The notes under the pieces: generated by a model
Told to the model about the DNA's origin: nothing
The model's input: the letters and a program-made list of their open reading frames with translations, nothing else
The model's database searches: none
Shown here: positions 1 to 10,721 of the stretch, one piece after another
Numbering within the stretch: position 1 is the stretch's first letter
Layout: every line of letters begins with the position of its first letter
NCBI RefSeq assembly: GCF_040412425.1
Contig: NC_089767.1
Location: 3,879,948-3,943,947 of the forward strand
DNA: 64,000 nt
Direction of reading: 5' to 3'
Source: Macrobrachium rosenbergii
Taxonomy: Eukaryota; Arthropoda; Malacostraca; Decapoda; Palaemonidae
Translations under genes and position numbers: made by a program

Positions 1-178
1 AACTTCTAATTCATGTTTAACAATTCAGAACAATACTTACACAAACGACTATGACGTAGGCAATCCTGCAATATTACTGACAGAACTTAAAAGGAATGTA
101 TATAAAAAAAATGGTTACCTAGAGACAGCAGTAACTATCTGAGTATCTCGGCCAAACTGATATGTGAATAAAATAAAA

Positions 179-467
179 TGTAGACTTTAGGGCAACGGCT
201 GGGACCGATGATGTCATTCAACGCTAAAAGGGAAGTTGAGAATAGTGAGGTTTGAAAGATGTGACAGGAAGAAAACCTCGCAGTTGCTCTACGAAATATT
301 TGTTAGGAGAGGGTGGACAGGAAGACGGAAGAAAGAGAAATGAATGGAGGTACAGTAAAAGGAATGAAAGGGGTTGCAACCAGGGGCCGAAGTGACGCTG
401 CAAAGATCCTCAAGTAATGCCTACAGTGCACCGGATGAGGTGCAATGACGGCACTGCCGCCCCCTCC
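179..467 (+). repeat. SINE-like interspersed repeat, copy 1
   Basis: This is a diverged copy of a roughly 300-bp family that recurs at 1405-1733, 10722-10999 and 38098-38402. Shared landmarks in order are a GGCCAAGCRCTGGGACC-like head, a GTGACAGGAGGAAAACCTC-like block, GTTAGGAGAGGGTGGA, GGAGGTACAGTAAAAGGAATG, GGGGTTGCA and an AATGCCTACAGTGCACCG tail followed by a C-rich end. No pol III A/B box pair is clear to me, so I call it SINE-like from size and from the target duplication around copy 2. Confidence 0.7.
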
Positions 468-621
468 TGCAATTTGGTAAGTCTGATGACTGGAGTGTGG
501 ATGATCAACATACCAATTTGCAGCCCTCTAGCCTTAGTGGTTTTTAAGATCTGAGGGCGGACAGAAAAAAAGTGCGGACGGACAGACAAAGCCAGCACAA
601 CAGTTTTCTTTTACAGAAAAA
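468..621 (+). repeat. hairpin-rich interspersed repeat, 3' fragment
   Basis: This is the distal part of the hairpin-rich family described at 1786-2159: one arm and loop of the GCAGCCCTCTAGCCT hairpin, then the GAGGGCGGACAGAAAAA / GTGCGGACGGACAGACAAAG tail and the terminal TAGTTTTC-type hairpin. It abuts the C-rich end of the preceding SINE-like repeat directly, so the two are fused fragments. Confidence 0.7.
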
Positions 622-951
622 TAATACCATCTTAACCCTGAGTCAGCTTTTCACAAACTCACATGACAACAACGAAGGAACGTGGAAAACCCTTCGAGAA
701 CGCCAAGCAACGAGTTTATCTGAGGTCTACGTTCCTTCATATTCCGTTCACACGTTCCTGGCACACCCTGCTAACGCATATAACATATCTTGGAACAGCC
801 TACTAACACACGCACGCCATCTTGAAATGCTCCAACACGCACACATAGAGATTGGAAATTATCGGTAGTTTTAAATGCTTCGTTGCTATCCAGATATTCA
901 ACTGGCTTGGTGGGGCTACGCTCTCTGCTGAGCGTTCATGCTTAGATAATG
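622..951. other. unassigned sequence
   Basis: I recognise no gene or repeat here. One short open frame crosses it, but it begins inside the preceding repeat and resembles no family I know. Confidence 0.5.
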
Positions 952-1263
952 CAGTGGTTCTTAAACGTTTTATTACCACGCCCCCTCTAAAAGTTGGTGC
1001 TTCCCTTCACGCACCCCCTTGCATCTATGAGTAAAATTCACTCCCAGATTTAAAGGAAAATGATAAAAAAAAAGAGAAAGATGTGTTTTTATTCTTTTAG
1101 GAATGAATTAGTAAGATACTTGATACTATTTCTTAGCGACTTTTGTGAAGAGAATAACGAATATAATGAGAGAATTTTTAATTTTTCCCTAGGGTTCGCG
1201 CCCCCCTTGGAAACTGCTGACGCCCCCCAAAAGGGAGCGCGCCCCCGAGGTTGAGAACCCCTG
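952..1263. mobile_element. non-autonomous hAT-type MITE, copy 1
   Basis: The segment starts CAGTGGTTCTTAAAC and ends GAGGTTGAGAACCCCTG. The end is the reverse complement of CAGGGGTTCTCAACCTC, so the two ends form terminal inverted repeats of the Charlie/Tip100-like CAGNGGTTCTCAA type. The interior (ACCACGCCCCCTCT..., CTCCCAGATTTAA...) recurs at 14708-15070. There is no transposase frame. The flanking 8 bp do not match cleanly, so the target duplication is decayed or absent. Confidence 0.7.
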
Positions 1264-1404
1264 CTCTACTGAAACTACGGAATTAATGATAATCCATTCG
1301 TAGTAATCTGATACAAATTTACGGTTTTCTAGAAAGAAACATTTTTGTGCCGACAAAGCCTACAGCTGTATCGTTACGCCTTTAATATTAGTGTTTTGGA
1401 GTCA

Positions 1405-1733
1405 AGAACAGAACTGAATAGAATATAGGATATAGGACAAAGGCCAAGCGCTGGGACCTACGAAGTCAATCAGCGCTGAAACGGAAATTGACAAGAGAAA
1501 GGTCTGAAAGGTGTAACAGGAGGAAAACCTCCCAGTTGCACTATGAATCGACTGTTAGGAGAGGGTGGAAAGGATGATGGAAGAAAGAAAATATGAACGG
1601 AGGTACAGTAAAAGGAATGAGAGGTGTTGCAGCTAAGGGCCGAAAGGGCGCTGCAAAGAACCTTACGGAATGCCTACAATGAACCGCATGAGGTACACTG
1701 ACGTCACTATCCCCACCCCCCGCCCCCTACGGA
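1405..1733 (+). mobile_element. SINE-like element with 14-bp target site duplication, copy 2
   Basis: The second copy of the SINE-like family is flanked on both sides by the identical 14-mer GTGTTTTGGAGTCA (1391-1404 and 1734-1747). A duplication of that length is typical of LINE-driven insertion and defines the element ends. The right end is C-rich (CCCCACCCCCCGCCCC) rather than poly-A. Confidence 0.8.
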
Positions 1734-1785
1734 GTGTTTTGGAGTCACTCTTTTACGAATTCATGTCTTCTCTTTACCGAGATTG

Positions 1786-2159
1786 AAGGCGCAGAAGTTT
1801 CATCAGGGCAGTCGAGTTTTCTGTACATTGTACAATCAAGGCCACCGAAAACAGATTTATCTTTCGGTGGTCTCAGTATAATGCTGTATGAGCCGCGGCC
1901 CATGAAACTTTAACCACGGTGGTGGTCTGGCCTGTATCGTTGCCAGACGCACTATTATGGCTAACTTTAACCTTAAATAAAATAAGAACTACTGAGGCTA
2001 GAGGGATGCAATCTGGTACATTTGATGATTGGTGAGTGGATGATCAACATACCAATTTGCAGCTCTCTTGCCTCAGTAGTTTTTAAGATCTGAGGGCGGA
2101 CAGAAAAAGTGCGGACGGACAGACAGAGCCGTCACAATAGTTTTCTTTTCAGAAGACTA
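1786..2159 (+). repeat. hairpin-rich interspersed repeat (full-length type)
   Basis: This is one of about ten copies in the window. In this orientation it reads: a terminal GCGCCGAAG..CTTCGGCGC hairpin (decayed here), CGAGTTTTCTGTAC, a second hairpin (CCACCGAAA..TTTCGGTGG), ATGAGCCGCGGCCCATGAAA, CGTTGCCAGA, then a long hairpin with arms around GGCTAGAGGGCTGCAA / TTGCAGCCCTCTAGCC, then GAGGGCGGACAGAAAAAGTG and GACAGACAAAGCC, ending with AGTTTTC..GAAAACT. There is no coding capacity and I find no terminal repeat of a known superfamily. Confidence 0.85.
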
Positions 2160-2282
2160 AAAATGTACCTAAACTCTACCATTTCTTGATAAACAAGTCA
2201 GGAATCACGAAGGACATTTTAATATGTCGGGAACGTTCACATCTTGATTAGGCATCAAAAGTACAGTCACGAATTAGGGCAA

Positions 2283-2284
<2 letters not shown>

Positions 2285-2342
<58 letters not shown>
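2285..2342. repeat. (TC)n microsatellite
   Basis: An uninterrupted CT dinucleotide run is visible directly. Confidence 0.95.
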
Positions 2343-2344
<2 letters not shown>

Positions 2345-2413
2345 TTTAAACTGATTAATTACATAAAAGGCCTTCAAATCATAATAATATCATCATATAA
2401 CTTTAGAAAAAAA

Positions 2414-2687
2414 AGTATATCTTAGTTTAACCAGACCACTGAGCTAATTAACAGCTCTCCTAGGGCTGGCCCGAAGGATTAGATTTATTTTTACCTGGCT
2501 AAGAACCAATTGGTTACCTAGCAACGGGACCTACAGCTTATTGTGGAATCCGAACCACATTATAGCGAGAAATGAATTTCTATCACCAGAAACAAATTCC
2601 TCTTGTTCTTCACTGGCCGGTCGGAGATTCGAACTCGCGACCAACTGAGTGGTAGCTGAGAACGGAACCCGCTCACCCAGCGAAGAA
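2414..2687 (-). mobile_element. tRNA-derived SINE, copy 1
   Basis: Read on the minus strand, the segment begins with a tRNA-like head whose B box reads GAGTTCGAATCTCC, followed by a body shared with 45249-45531 (AGCTGTAGGTCCCGTTGCTA, GAGAGCTGTTAATYAGCTCAG). The tRNA head plus unrelated body, present at two places, identifies a tRNA-derived SINE rather than a tRNA gene. Confidence 0.8.
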
Positions 2688-2864
2688 GTGAATTTCAAAT
2701 CATAATAACACCGTTATACGACCTTAATATTCAAATCACAATCGTTATGACTTTAAAATTTTTTTTAAATGAAGCTAATTTTATGTAAATTATTCATATG
2801 AAAAAAATCTTGGAAAAGTTAAATGGTTTTGAGATATTCTAAAAAGGCAGTGGTATGTCTTTTT

Positions 2865-3272
2865 AATTTTCTGTAAAATAAAACTATTGAGCCGGCTTTG
2901 TCTGTCCGTCCGCACTTTTTTCTGTTTGCACTTTTTCTTTCCGCCCTCAGATCTTAAAAAGCAATGAGGCTAGAGGGCTGCAAATTGGTACGCTGATCAT
3001 CCACCCTCCAATCATCAAACATATCAAATTGCAGCCCTCTAGCCTCAGTAGCTTTTATTTTGTTTAAGGTTAAGTTACCCATAATCGTGCTTCTGGCAAC
3101 GATATAAGATGTGCCACCACAGGGCAGTGGTTAATGTTTCATGGGCCGCGGCTCATACAGCATTATACAGAGACCACCGACAGAAAGATCTTTTTTCGGT
3201 GGCCTTGATTATACGCTGTAGCGGCCATACAGAAAACTCGATTGCGCCGAGGAAACTTTGGTGCATTTTTTA
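2865..3272 (-). repeat. hairpin-rich interspersed repeat, opposite orientation
   Basis: This is the same family as 1786-2159, reversed: it starts with the TTTTCTGTAAAA terminal part, then GCCGGCTTTGTCTGTCCG, the CTCAGATCTTAAAA junction, the long central hairpin, the CCACCGACAGAAAG hairpin and ends at a mutated GCGCCGAGGAAACTTTGGTGC hairpin. Confidence 0.85.
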
Positions 3273-3844
3273 CATTTTTTTTAAGTTTCCTAGCCTAATT
3301 ATGCACTAACTGTGTTTTATTATGTTTTTGGTATAAAATCCCTAAGACATTTTTTTGTTATCTTATGCTGTTTTACAATGCTGTGTCGTAATTAGGGTTG
3401 CAACCCCCTTTTTTTTTTTCTTAAAAAGTTGTTTTTCACGAAAAAAACTGACTGAAAAAAGGCCAAAATTTTGTTTTTTTTTATTTTTAAACATTTATTC
3501 ATATTCTCTTGCTCCCTAAACTACAAAAAATGGCTAACTGTGCTAATATTATGCCTGGAGCGTGGGTAACAAGCAATTTAACACGGAAAGAAAAATCTAT
3601 TAGTGTGAAAAATACAAACTGGGGAAAGTAAGGAAAACCAATGGTATCTCAACCATCACCCACTTGAGATTATGAGTGTTTTGGGTACATAACGACATTT
3701 ATTTCATTAGAATTTTAGTACTTCGCATTTGAACATTGAAATTTTCAATTATTGAACAAGTTTAGTGCTACTTTTCAATCATATCTTGAAACCATGAGGT
3801 ACTCGGGTCAGTTTTATTGCAATTCCAATGCATTTGAACAGGAA

Positions 3845-4050
3845 GAGAGGTATGAAAACTGCATGATTAGCAACATTTACTTAAAAGTATGTATGATACA
3901 AGACATATACGTGTTCAGTATCAAACATGTTCAACTGAAACTTGTATCATACATGTATCAGATTCAGAGGTATGAAAACTGTATGATTGGCAACAGTGTT
4001 CAGTATCAAACATGTTCGACTGAAATTTTTATTATGTTCGTGTCAATAAG
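3845..4050 (+). repeat. local direct duplication
   Basis: GAGGTATGAAAACTGNATGAT occurs at 3847 and 3967, and GTGTTCAGTATCAAACATGT at about 3913 and 3997, so a segment of roughly 85-120 bp is duplicated inside the hAT-like element. The 106-residue open frame across it resembles nothing I know. Confidence 0.7.
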
Positions 4051-4308
4051 CGCTGTTCCAGAACCAAAGTAAATATTCATAGCACGGCAGTGGGCAGTTG
4101 TTGTGCTTGGAGAGTGGGTGGAAGGTTACTGTGTTCATTATAAGAGGTGATATATGATATGGTGAAAGATATCACAATCCTAGTGATATGCTGTGTAAAT
4201 TTACTAAAATTTGGGCTTTCCTCATTGTTTAAAAACATGCTATGTTTATTATATACTACTGTACCTGTTCAACCCAGCACTGCCTGGGAAAACTGAATGA
4301 CAACCAAT

Positions 4309-4310
<2 letters not shown>

Positions 4311-4372
<62 letters not shown>
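4311..4372. repeat. (TC)n microsatellite
   Basis: A CT dinucleotide run sits just upstream of the 148-bp minisatellite. Confidence 0.95.
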
Positions 4373-4374
<2 letters not shown>

Positions 4375-4429
4375 GTTAAGATAGTTGCTTCAGTTACATT
4401 GCCCAGCATTTTTGACATTTTATATTTCA

Positions 4430-5620
4430 CCCTTTCTCACCCCCCTTTCCTACTGGGGCTTAACATGGACTTAAAGGGCATCAGGAGCGTCACTATTCAT
4501 CTCAGCGACCTCAAAAACTATGGATTAAACACTAATATCTGTCGTTTTTGACATTTTATTTTTCACCCCTTTTGACCCTCCCTTTCTATCAGAGTTGAAC
4601 TTGGGCTTAAAGGGCATCGGGAGTGTCACTGTTCATCTCAGTGACCTCGAAAACTATGGATTAGACACTAATATTTGTCATTTTCAGTTATTATTACATG
4701 TCACCCCCTTCCTACCCCTTCTCACCCCCCTTCCTATTGGGCCTGAACTTGGACTTAAAGGGCATCAGGAGTGTCACTATTCATCTCAGTGACCTCAAAC
4801 CATGAACTAGACATTAATACCTGTCGTTTTCAGTTATTTTTACATGTCACCCCCTTCCTACCCCTTCTCACCCCCATTCCTATTGGAGCTAAACTTGGAA
4901 TTAAAGGGCATTGGGAGTGTCACTATTCATCTCAGTGACCTCAAAAGCTATGGATTAGATGTTAATATCTGTCGTTTTCAGTTATTTTTACGTCACCTCC
5001 TTCCCACCCCTTCTCACCCCCCATTCCTATCAGAGCTGAATTTGGACTTAAAGGGCATCGGAAGTGTCACTGTTCATCTCAGCGACCTCAAAAACTATGG
5101 ATTAGACATTAATATCTGTTGTTTTCAGTCATTTTTACACGTCACCCCCTTCCCACCCCTTCTCACTCCCCCATTCCTATCAGAGCTGAACTTGGACTTA
5201 AAGGGCATCGGGACTATCACTATTCATCTCAGCAACCTCGAAAACTATGGATTAGACACTAATATCCGTCATTTTCGTTTTTGGGGGGGGGGTTATTTTT
5301 ACATTTCACCCCCTTCCTACCCCTTCTCATCCCCCTTCCCATCAGGGCTGACCTTGGACTTAAATGGCATCGGGAGTGTCACTGTTCATACTAGCATCCT
5401 CAAAAACTATGGATTAGACACTAATATTTGTCGTTTTTGGTTATTTTTACGCCTCCCCCTTCCCACCCTTCTCATCCCCCTTCCTTTCAGGGCTAAATTT
5501 GGACTTAAAGGACACTGGGAGTGTCACTATTCACCTCAGTGTCGTCAAAAACTATGAATCAGACACTATTATCTGTCGTTTTCAGTTATTTTTACATGTC
5601 ACCCCCTTCCCACAGACCCC
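4430..5620 (+). repeat. minisatellite, about 8 units of ~148 bp
   Basis: The marker GGACTTAAAGGGCATC (or a close variant) recurs near 4468, 4600, 4751, 4897, 5045, 5193, 5355 and 5501, spaced mostly 146-150 bp with two outliers. Each unit also contains GTGTCACTRTTCATCTCAG, AAAAACTATGGATTAGACA and a pyrimidine-rich block. Because the unit is close to a multiple of three, one open frame of 237 codons arises that repeats a LDLKGIGSVTVHLSDLKNYG-like peptide. Frame changes between units and the lack of any gene structure make coding unlikely. Confidence 0.85.
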
Positions 5621-6501
5621 CCTTTGGTGCCAGTGATGCCTTACCCCCACAGTATTCTTTCACATATAGTAAGTCATATGTATACCAAGTTTGATTGAAA
5701 ATACTCAATGCATTTCAGAGTGTATGCAGAACATACACGCACATACACATGTGATAGATGAATATATAAGGCATGCTATATGTGAAAATGAAGACTAGAC
5801 ATATTAAACAACGAAAAAAATAGGACAGTGATCAGTGTTTACTTGGAAGTGACAATTGCCTTTAAACTTTACGATCTTTTTATTTGTTTTGAGTACTAAT
5901 GACGATAAATATTATGATGAAGTTTTTTCCTGGTAAGTGAACAAAAGAACTAGCCTATACGTGCATGGCTACTGCATGCCATGTTTTTGTTGGTGGTACA
6001 TGGGTTTCCTTTGATGAAAACTAATACATCATAAGCTATGGCCTACGGTAGGCTTACCAGTAAGCTACGGTAGCCTATGGTAGGTAACCAAATGTTTTTG
6101 CCACGAGAATGACAATAAAAGAGCACAATAATTATTGTCGGTGTGATGTTTTGTTACGGTTGGTTGCAGCTTAACGTAACCGCTCGGGCTATACTTAGCC
6201 AATCCCGCAAAAGAAAATTGTTCTATCTCATATATATACAGCAATAAAAGAAGAGACAAATCATATTAAAATAGATAGCTAAAAAATATCCTTATTTCAA
6301 TTATTCCTCTAATTCCTCTAATCTAGAAGGAAGATGTGAGTCTTAAATAACGTCATGAGTCTATAGGGACTAGCCTATATGTAACGTCTTCAAAATTGGA
6401 GAAATTGGATGCAATAAAAAAAACACGAAAACATGTTTTTTTTTTCCTAAAAGAAACATAAAATTAAAAAAAACCGTTTTTTTCAAAACCCTAGTCGTAA
6501 T

Positions 6502-7270
6502 GGTAGAGAAAAAATCGCTCCAAACCTCTCGCGAATTTTTTTCTTTTTCAAAATATCCAAAAATTCAAAATAATTCCAAAAATATTATCATATATAGAAA
6601 ATAACAGCAATAAACATGCTATGGAGTAAGTTAATACTAATCCTAACAACCCTGTGAATAATGATCAATGATGAAGATAACGGTAATTAACACAAGAAAA
6701 ATATCCATAAAAATTAATACAATCACACAGTTAACTAACTTCATTAAACATGGCCTGTGTTAATACTAATGAGCAAAACTGTGAATAATAATTAATTATA
6801 AAGATGCTGGTGATTCCTCGGGTTTATGTATGTAATCAACGGATAGCAAATGGGTGTTACAGACTAATAAACACACAAACAAAGCCACTCCAACATCTCC
6901 TAAAAACATAACAGACGCCTCACACGTCTCAACTGTCGACCTAACCGAGCAACGACTCTTCGCTGCTGGAGAAAGGGCGCTGGTGATTGGTACAATACAT
7001 GTACATACGCTACAGGGGTCTAAGCGATGACAGGCAGGGCAGCCGATCGAGACTACAGTCTACCCCAAAGTCAAACCAAAGTCCTTCAAAAGAAGGCATC
7101 GTGCTTACCCCATACAAATGAGAAAACCAAGCACGTTAAAAATAAAAGAAAAAAAAATAATGATGCTGGTGATTAATGCAAAAAATAACCAGCAAGGGAA
7201 TGAAAAAAAACAAGGATGGGTAATGGTAAAACTTGCTTTTACTCACCAAAGCTGGAGAAGTTCTCGTCTT
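6502..7270. other. unassigned AT-rich sequence
   Basis: AT-rich sequence with poly-A/T tracts. I see no gene, no recognisable transposon end and no strong repeat. Confidence 0.5.
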
Positions 7271-7275
7271 GTTTA

Positions 7276-8248
7276 TTAATATCTGTAGAGTAGTAGGCTG
7301 TATATAGACCGGCAAAAGCCATCAACAAGGGAGGGGGCCGGCCATGTTGAAAAGATTACACCACAATTTGCCTTCGTATTACGCTGACAGGACATTGAGA
7401 GCGCGGCATGGTCTGCTTTAAGTCCACGGCGGCACAGACACAGTTTTCGGCAATCTTCATGGCATTGGGACCCGATGTTTTTCCATCGCGTGCCCGCCTC
7501 CCTCAAACAAAAGCCCTTGCGAGTCTCTCATAGGTGTTGCTGGCATCCTTCACGGAGGAAAAACTTATACTAGAGCCTGAAAATCTGGCTGACATCATCC
7601 AGTCAAGGTACTTTTGTACAGTGCCATGATGCTGACGTCTGACTCCAAACATTGCCAGTTCAGAAACCGGCAGAAGTTGTTTGTGTTTACAGATAACTTT
7701 ACTGGTGTTGGGTTTCCTGCCCCTCAGGCCATTTATTGTTGTTTCTCCCTTAGACAGTTTTTCAAAAGCAACTTGGGCCCTCATAGCGTTAACTGCATGA
7801 ATTAGGCCTACTTCCTGGCCCTTTCAGATGACAGAGCAGCTCGATGTCCACTTCCTGGGTTTATTTAGCCTTAGGTGGCTTCATCTTGACAGGTTCCCAG
7901 CTATAACTTCACTGGAAATATGCTGCCTGCAAACTGTAATCCCCACTGACCCGTAGGCCAATGCCTGGAAGATCATATTGGGCTAATGGCCTAAGCCCTC
8001 ACTTTGGGAACACTCATTCTTGCAGCTGCGAGGGGAACCGACCTTTGTGGAACAGTTTTCGTGGCACCAGTCTTCTTAACAAAGCTTTGACAGGTCAGAC
8101 CTTCTTTTTTTAGCCTCATCAGTAGAAGATTCCACAAGTAGGCACCGGCACTGCCTTCAAAACTAATGAGGGCGGAACACTTGCTAGTGGCACAAGGGGA
8201 TGAATCACCACATTCTGTATCACTATCGCTGTTATAGGGATGCACCAA
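7276..8248 (-). pseudogene. possible remnant with a cysteine-rich segment
   Basis: Three short minus-strand frames lie here. The frame 7276-7506 reads C-x3-C-x3-C-x-CRRGLK-x11-SCQ-x6-NC, spacing reminiscent of the cysteine-rich tail that I recall ending the XPG-like family seen at 35806-37411. The other two frames (7503-7784 and 7991-8248) are not recognised. Stops and frame changes break any single product. The link is weak and rests on cysteine spacing only. Confidence 0.25.
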
Positions 8249-9382
8249 CTTGTCAACTGTTGTGTCATTGTTACTACGCTATCGTCATGATGGCATTTTT
8301 TCCATCGATTCACACTACTACTAGCCTTCCCATTGCCTTAGGCCTATTCCCTCTCCATTCACTTTACTGCCACTGCTTTCCTCTTCACTCGCCTATTATG
8401 AGTCTACCTTACTCATTAACAACGACACCACCGAGGATCTATTAACCAGAAAAGGCTAAAAATCACCACATTCAGTCGTCTGGAAATGAAACGTCATCCA
8501 AACGAAAACTCCCCTTTTTTTGCTTTTTTACTCCACTATTCGACCACATCGGAGTCTTCCCTAGAATCTACGTTATCTAAACTCATTATATTATCGATCC
8601 ATGATTACTAATACCGCAGATAATAGTAACAAAGCTGTTTATTTAATGGTAAAAAATTTCGCGTGTTCACTGTTCAAAGGCTACTGAATATTCCGAGCGC
8701 TGATTGGTTCTTGCTTGACAATAACAAAAGCGCTGATTGGTTGAGCCCGCCGCTCGGCGTTTAATGTTTGTTTCAATGTTAGGTATGTTTTATAACGGCT
8801 CTCCCGAAAAAAAGGTGTTACATAGATTCGCTGCGTTGTAGCATGGGGTATAACATTATTCTCTATGAGAAAATTTACTACTAAAGCGTCTCCTGGAACA
8901 AGGTAGGAAGTTACTCGCGTTAGGCGAAAAACACTGCATTAAGAGCAATTTTTACCATAATGAATTGCCATCCAATTTCTTCTCTTGCACTCTCTTTACC
9001 GGCCATGTTTCTGCTCCATACATCAAAGCTGGTCTCACTAAATTATGCTACATTGTTCTCGAATGTCCGAGGGCCGGAAGCCTGCTCAGACTTGAATTTC
9101 GTCGGAAGTTGCGCCCAGCTTGTTTCTCGAATGATGGATTCATATTCTGTGAGCAAGATCCCTATGATAGCCATTAAATCTTGCTTACAAAGTTCGGTAA
9201 AAACATAATTTCTTGATGAAATGCTACCAGTTGCTGCTGATCTTGTAGGCTCAGGAAAGCAGTGCGTGGATATTACTGAACTGAAAATCAAATAAGTCCT
9301 GCTGTGAAAACTCATGTTTAAACCTGCAATGTCGGCTTTCTAAATACAGGCACAAAGAAGGATTACTTTCAAAAGCCATTTG
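8249..9382. other. unassigned sequence
   Basis: Low-repetition sequence with short open frames on both strands, none of which I recognise. GCGCTGATTGGTT occurs twice near 8697 and 8730. That is an inverted-CCAAT-like string, but no gene follows convincingly. Confidence 0.4.
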
Positions 9383-9649
9383 GGTGCTTCGTTGTCTTGT
9401 TATCTAAGCATCACGTACTCCGAGGTGCTAGTACTAGACATGGCGGAAGCTCCTTGGGACGCCGTGTTTAGTACTAGCCCCTCGGGGATCAAAGTATTAT
9501 ATACACCCATTTCTATATTACGTGGTCGACAGATTATTATATTAATAAACGATATCTTCGTGCGGCTGTCCACTTTACATTTACCATACGGTGTTTAGTA
9601 CTAGCACCTCGGAGTAGGCGACGCGTAGATAACAAGCCAAAGAAGCACC
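9383..9649. mobile_element. MITE with ~53-bp imperfect terminal inverted repeats
   Basis: The left end (GGTGCTTCGTTGTCTTGTTA... to GTGCTAGTACTA at 9436) matches the reverse complement of the right end (TAGTACTAGCACCTCGGAGT... to AGAAGCACC at 9649) along almost its whole length. An internal CGCCGTGTTTAGTACTAGC copy also occurs. There is no coding capacity. The GCTAGTACTA core recurs around 11270-11580, so related elements are nearby. Confidence 0.75.
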
Positions 9650-10023
9650 GCCTTTTGTATATATCCGATGGAACTGCTACTTATCAGAATCAAAGAACAG
9701 CCTTGTTTACCATCCACCGGTTTTGGGGCCGTTGTTAGTAAAGCCAGGGATCTTATGATCAGCTTCCTAAGTTTGTGTATAAAAATGATACTTTAAAAAA
9801 GGTTTTTTTTTTACTTATGTTTTTCTAGCAACAGCTTGGAAACAAATAAAACTTTAGGAGAGGAACGCGTCTTAATTTGACGTTCTTAAAAATCAAGGCA
9901 ATAATTAAAAAACTTGAAAATTTGTAAACCAGACAAGGGCAGTTCCTAGGAGTCCCTTCGTCAAGAAATTATGTTTTTACTGAACTTTTTCAGAGTTATT
10001 GGCGATTCTAGGATCTCGTAATA

Positions 10024-10405
10024 AAGTCACAGGAAAAAAAGTCACATAAAAAAAGTCACAACTTTGTCTAGGAAAAAAGTCACAGGAGAAAAGGTTACAT
10101 TAACTTATGGTGGCAATTAAAGAATTAAAGTAATAAAACAGAAAATATTTTGGACCTTTTCTAGATAGTGACCCCCAAGGGTTTTCGGGGCTCGTTGTCT
10201 AGGACTAATATTTCTTGGGAGTCATTATCTTTACGATATTTACAGTCTTTTATGTTTTTACGGTCATTTCAACGCCGCAGAGGTGGATACATAACGGGTT
10301 AAAACCCTTGGGGGTCACTATCTAGGAAAGATTAATGTGACTTTTTTCCGGTGACTTATTTCCTGTGACTTTTTTTTCTGTGACTCTTTTACCTGTGAAT
10401 TTTTA
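10024..10405. repeat. nested palindromic element
   Basis: The outer arms are built of GTCACAGGAAAAAA-type repeats on the left (10024-10100) and their complement TTTTTTCCGGTGAC / CCTGTGACTTTTTT on the right (10338-10400). Inside sits a perfect 25-bp inverted repeat (10161-10185 versus 10301-10325) with core GTGACCCCCAAGGG. The layout suggests a foldback or MITE-like element, but I cannot assign a superfamily. Confidence 0.7.
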
Positions 10406-10668
10406 CCTGGATTCGGCCCTCTCAGTGGCCACCACCGCCTGGTTTGACTATAGCGTCCATTTTGCCGTTTCATGTCGAACTTGTAGCAAGCTGGCTAGGC
10501 CTATGGTCTCCTGCATTCGCAACCACCTTTCAGCTTGTAAATCATTATACCGTTTTAGACAAACACAGTGTTATCTTAACTCTCAGAATTTCCGAGACTG
10601 ATGAAATCAACAACAAGAAACCGATTTTGAATCGTATTGGGGCTGTCTTTCCGTTATTTTTTAATGTA

Positions 10669-10699
<31 letters not shown>

Positions 10700-10708
10700 T
10701 GTGTGTGT
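10669..10708. repeat. (GC)n(GT)n microsatellite
   Basis: Alternating purine-pyrimidine GC repeats run directly into GT repeats, abutting the next SINE-like copy. Confidence 0.95.
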
Positions 10709-10721
10709 TGGCTTGTTTTGA

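Larger units (their letters stand above)
3393..6493. mobile_element. non-autonomous hAT-like DNA transposon with internal minisatellite
   Basis: The ends are TAGGGTTGCAAC... and ...TTTCAAAACCCTA, giving a 7-bp perfect terminal inverted repeat TAGGGTT with partial similarity further in. The element is bracketed by a perfect 8-bp direct repeat GTCGTAAT (3385-3392 and 6494-6501), the size that hAT elements generate. No transposase-like reading frame is present. The interior holds T-rich subterminal stretches, a direct duplication, a TC microsatellite and a tandem array of about 148-bp units. Superfamily assignment rests on target-duplication length and the TAGGG terminus only. Confidence 0.7.

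Noticed and set aside
2600..2687. tRNA gene (B box GAGTTCGAATCTCC on minus)
   Set aside because: The same tRNA-like head with the same non-tRNA body occurs at 45249-45531 and the cloverleaf is degenerate, so it is a SINE.
4844..5557. 237-codon repeat protein
   Set aside because: It follows from the ~148-bp minisatellite. Unit lengths are not constant multiples of three and no gene structure surrounds it.
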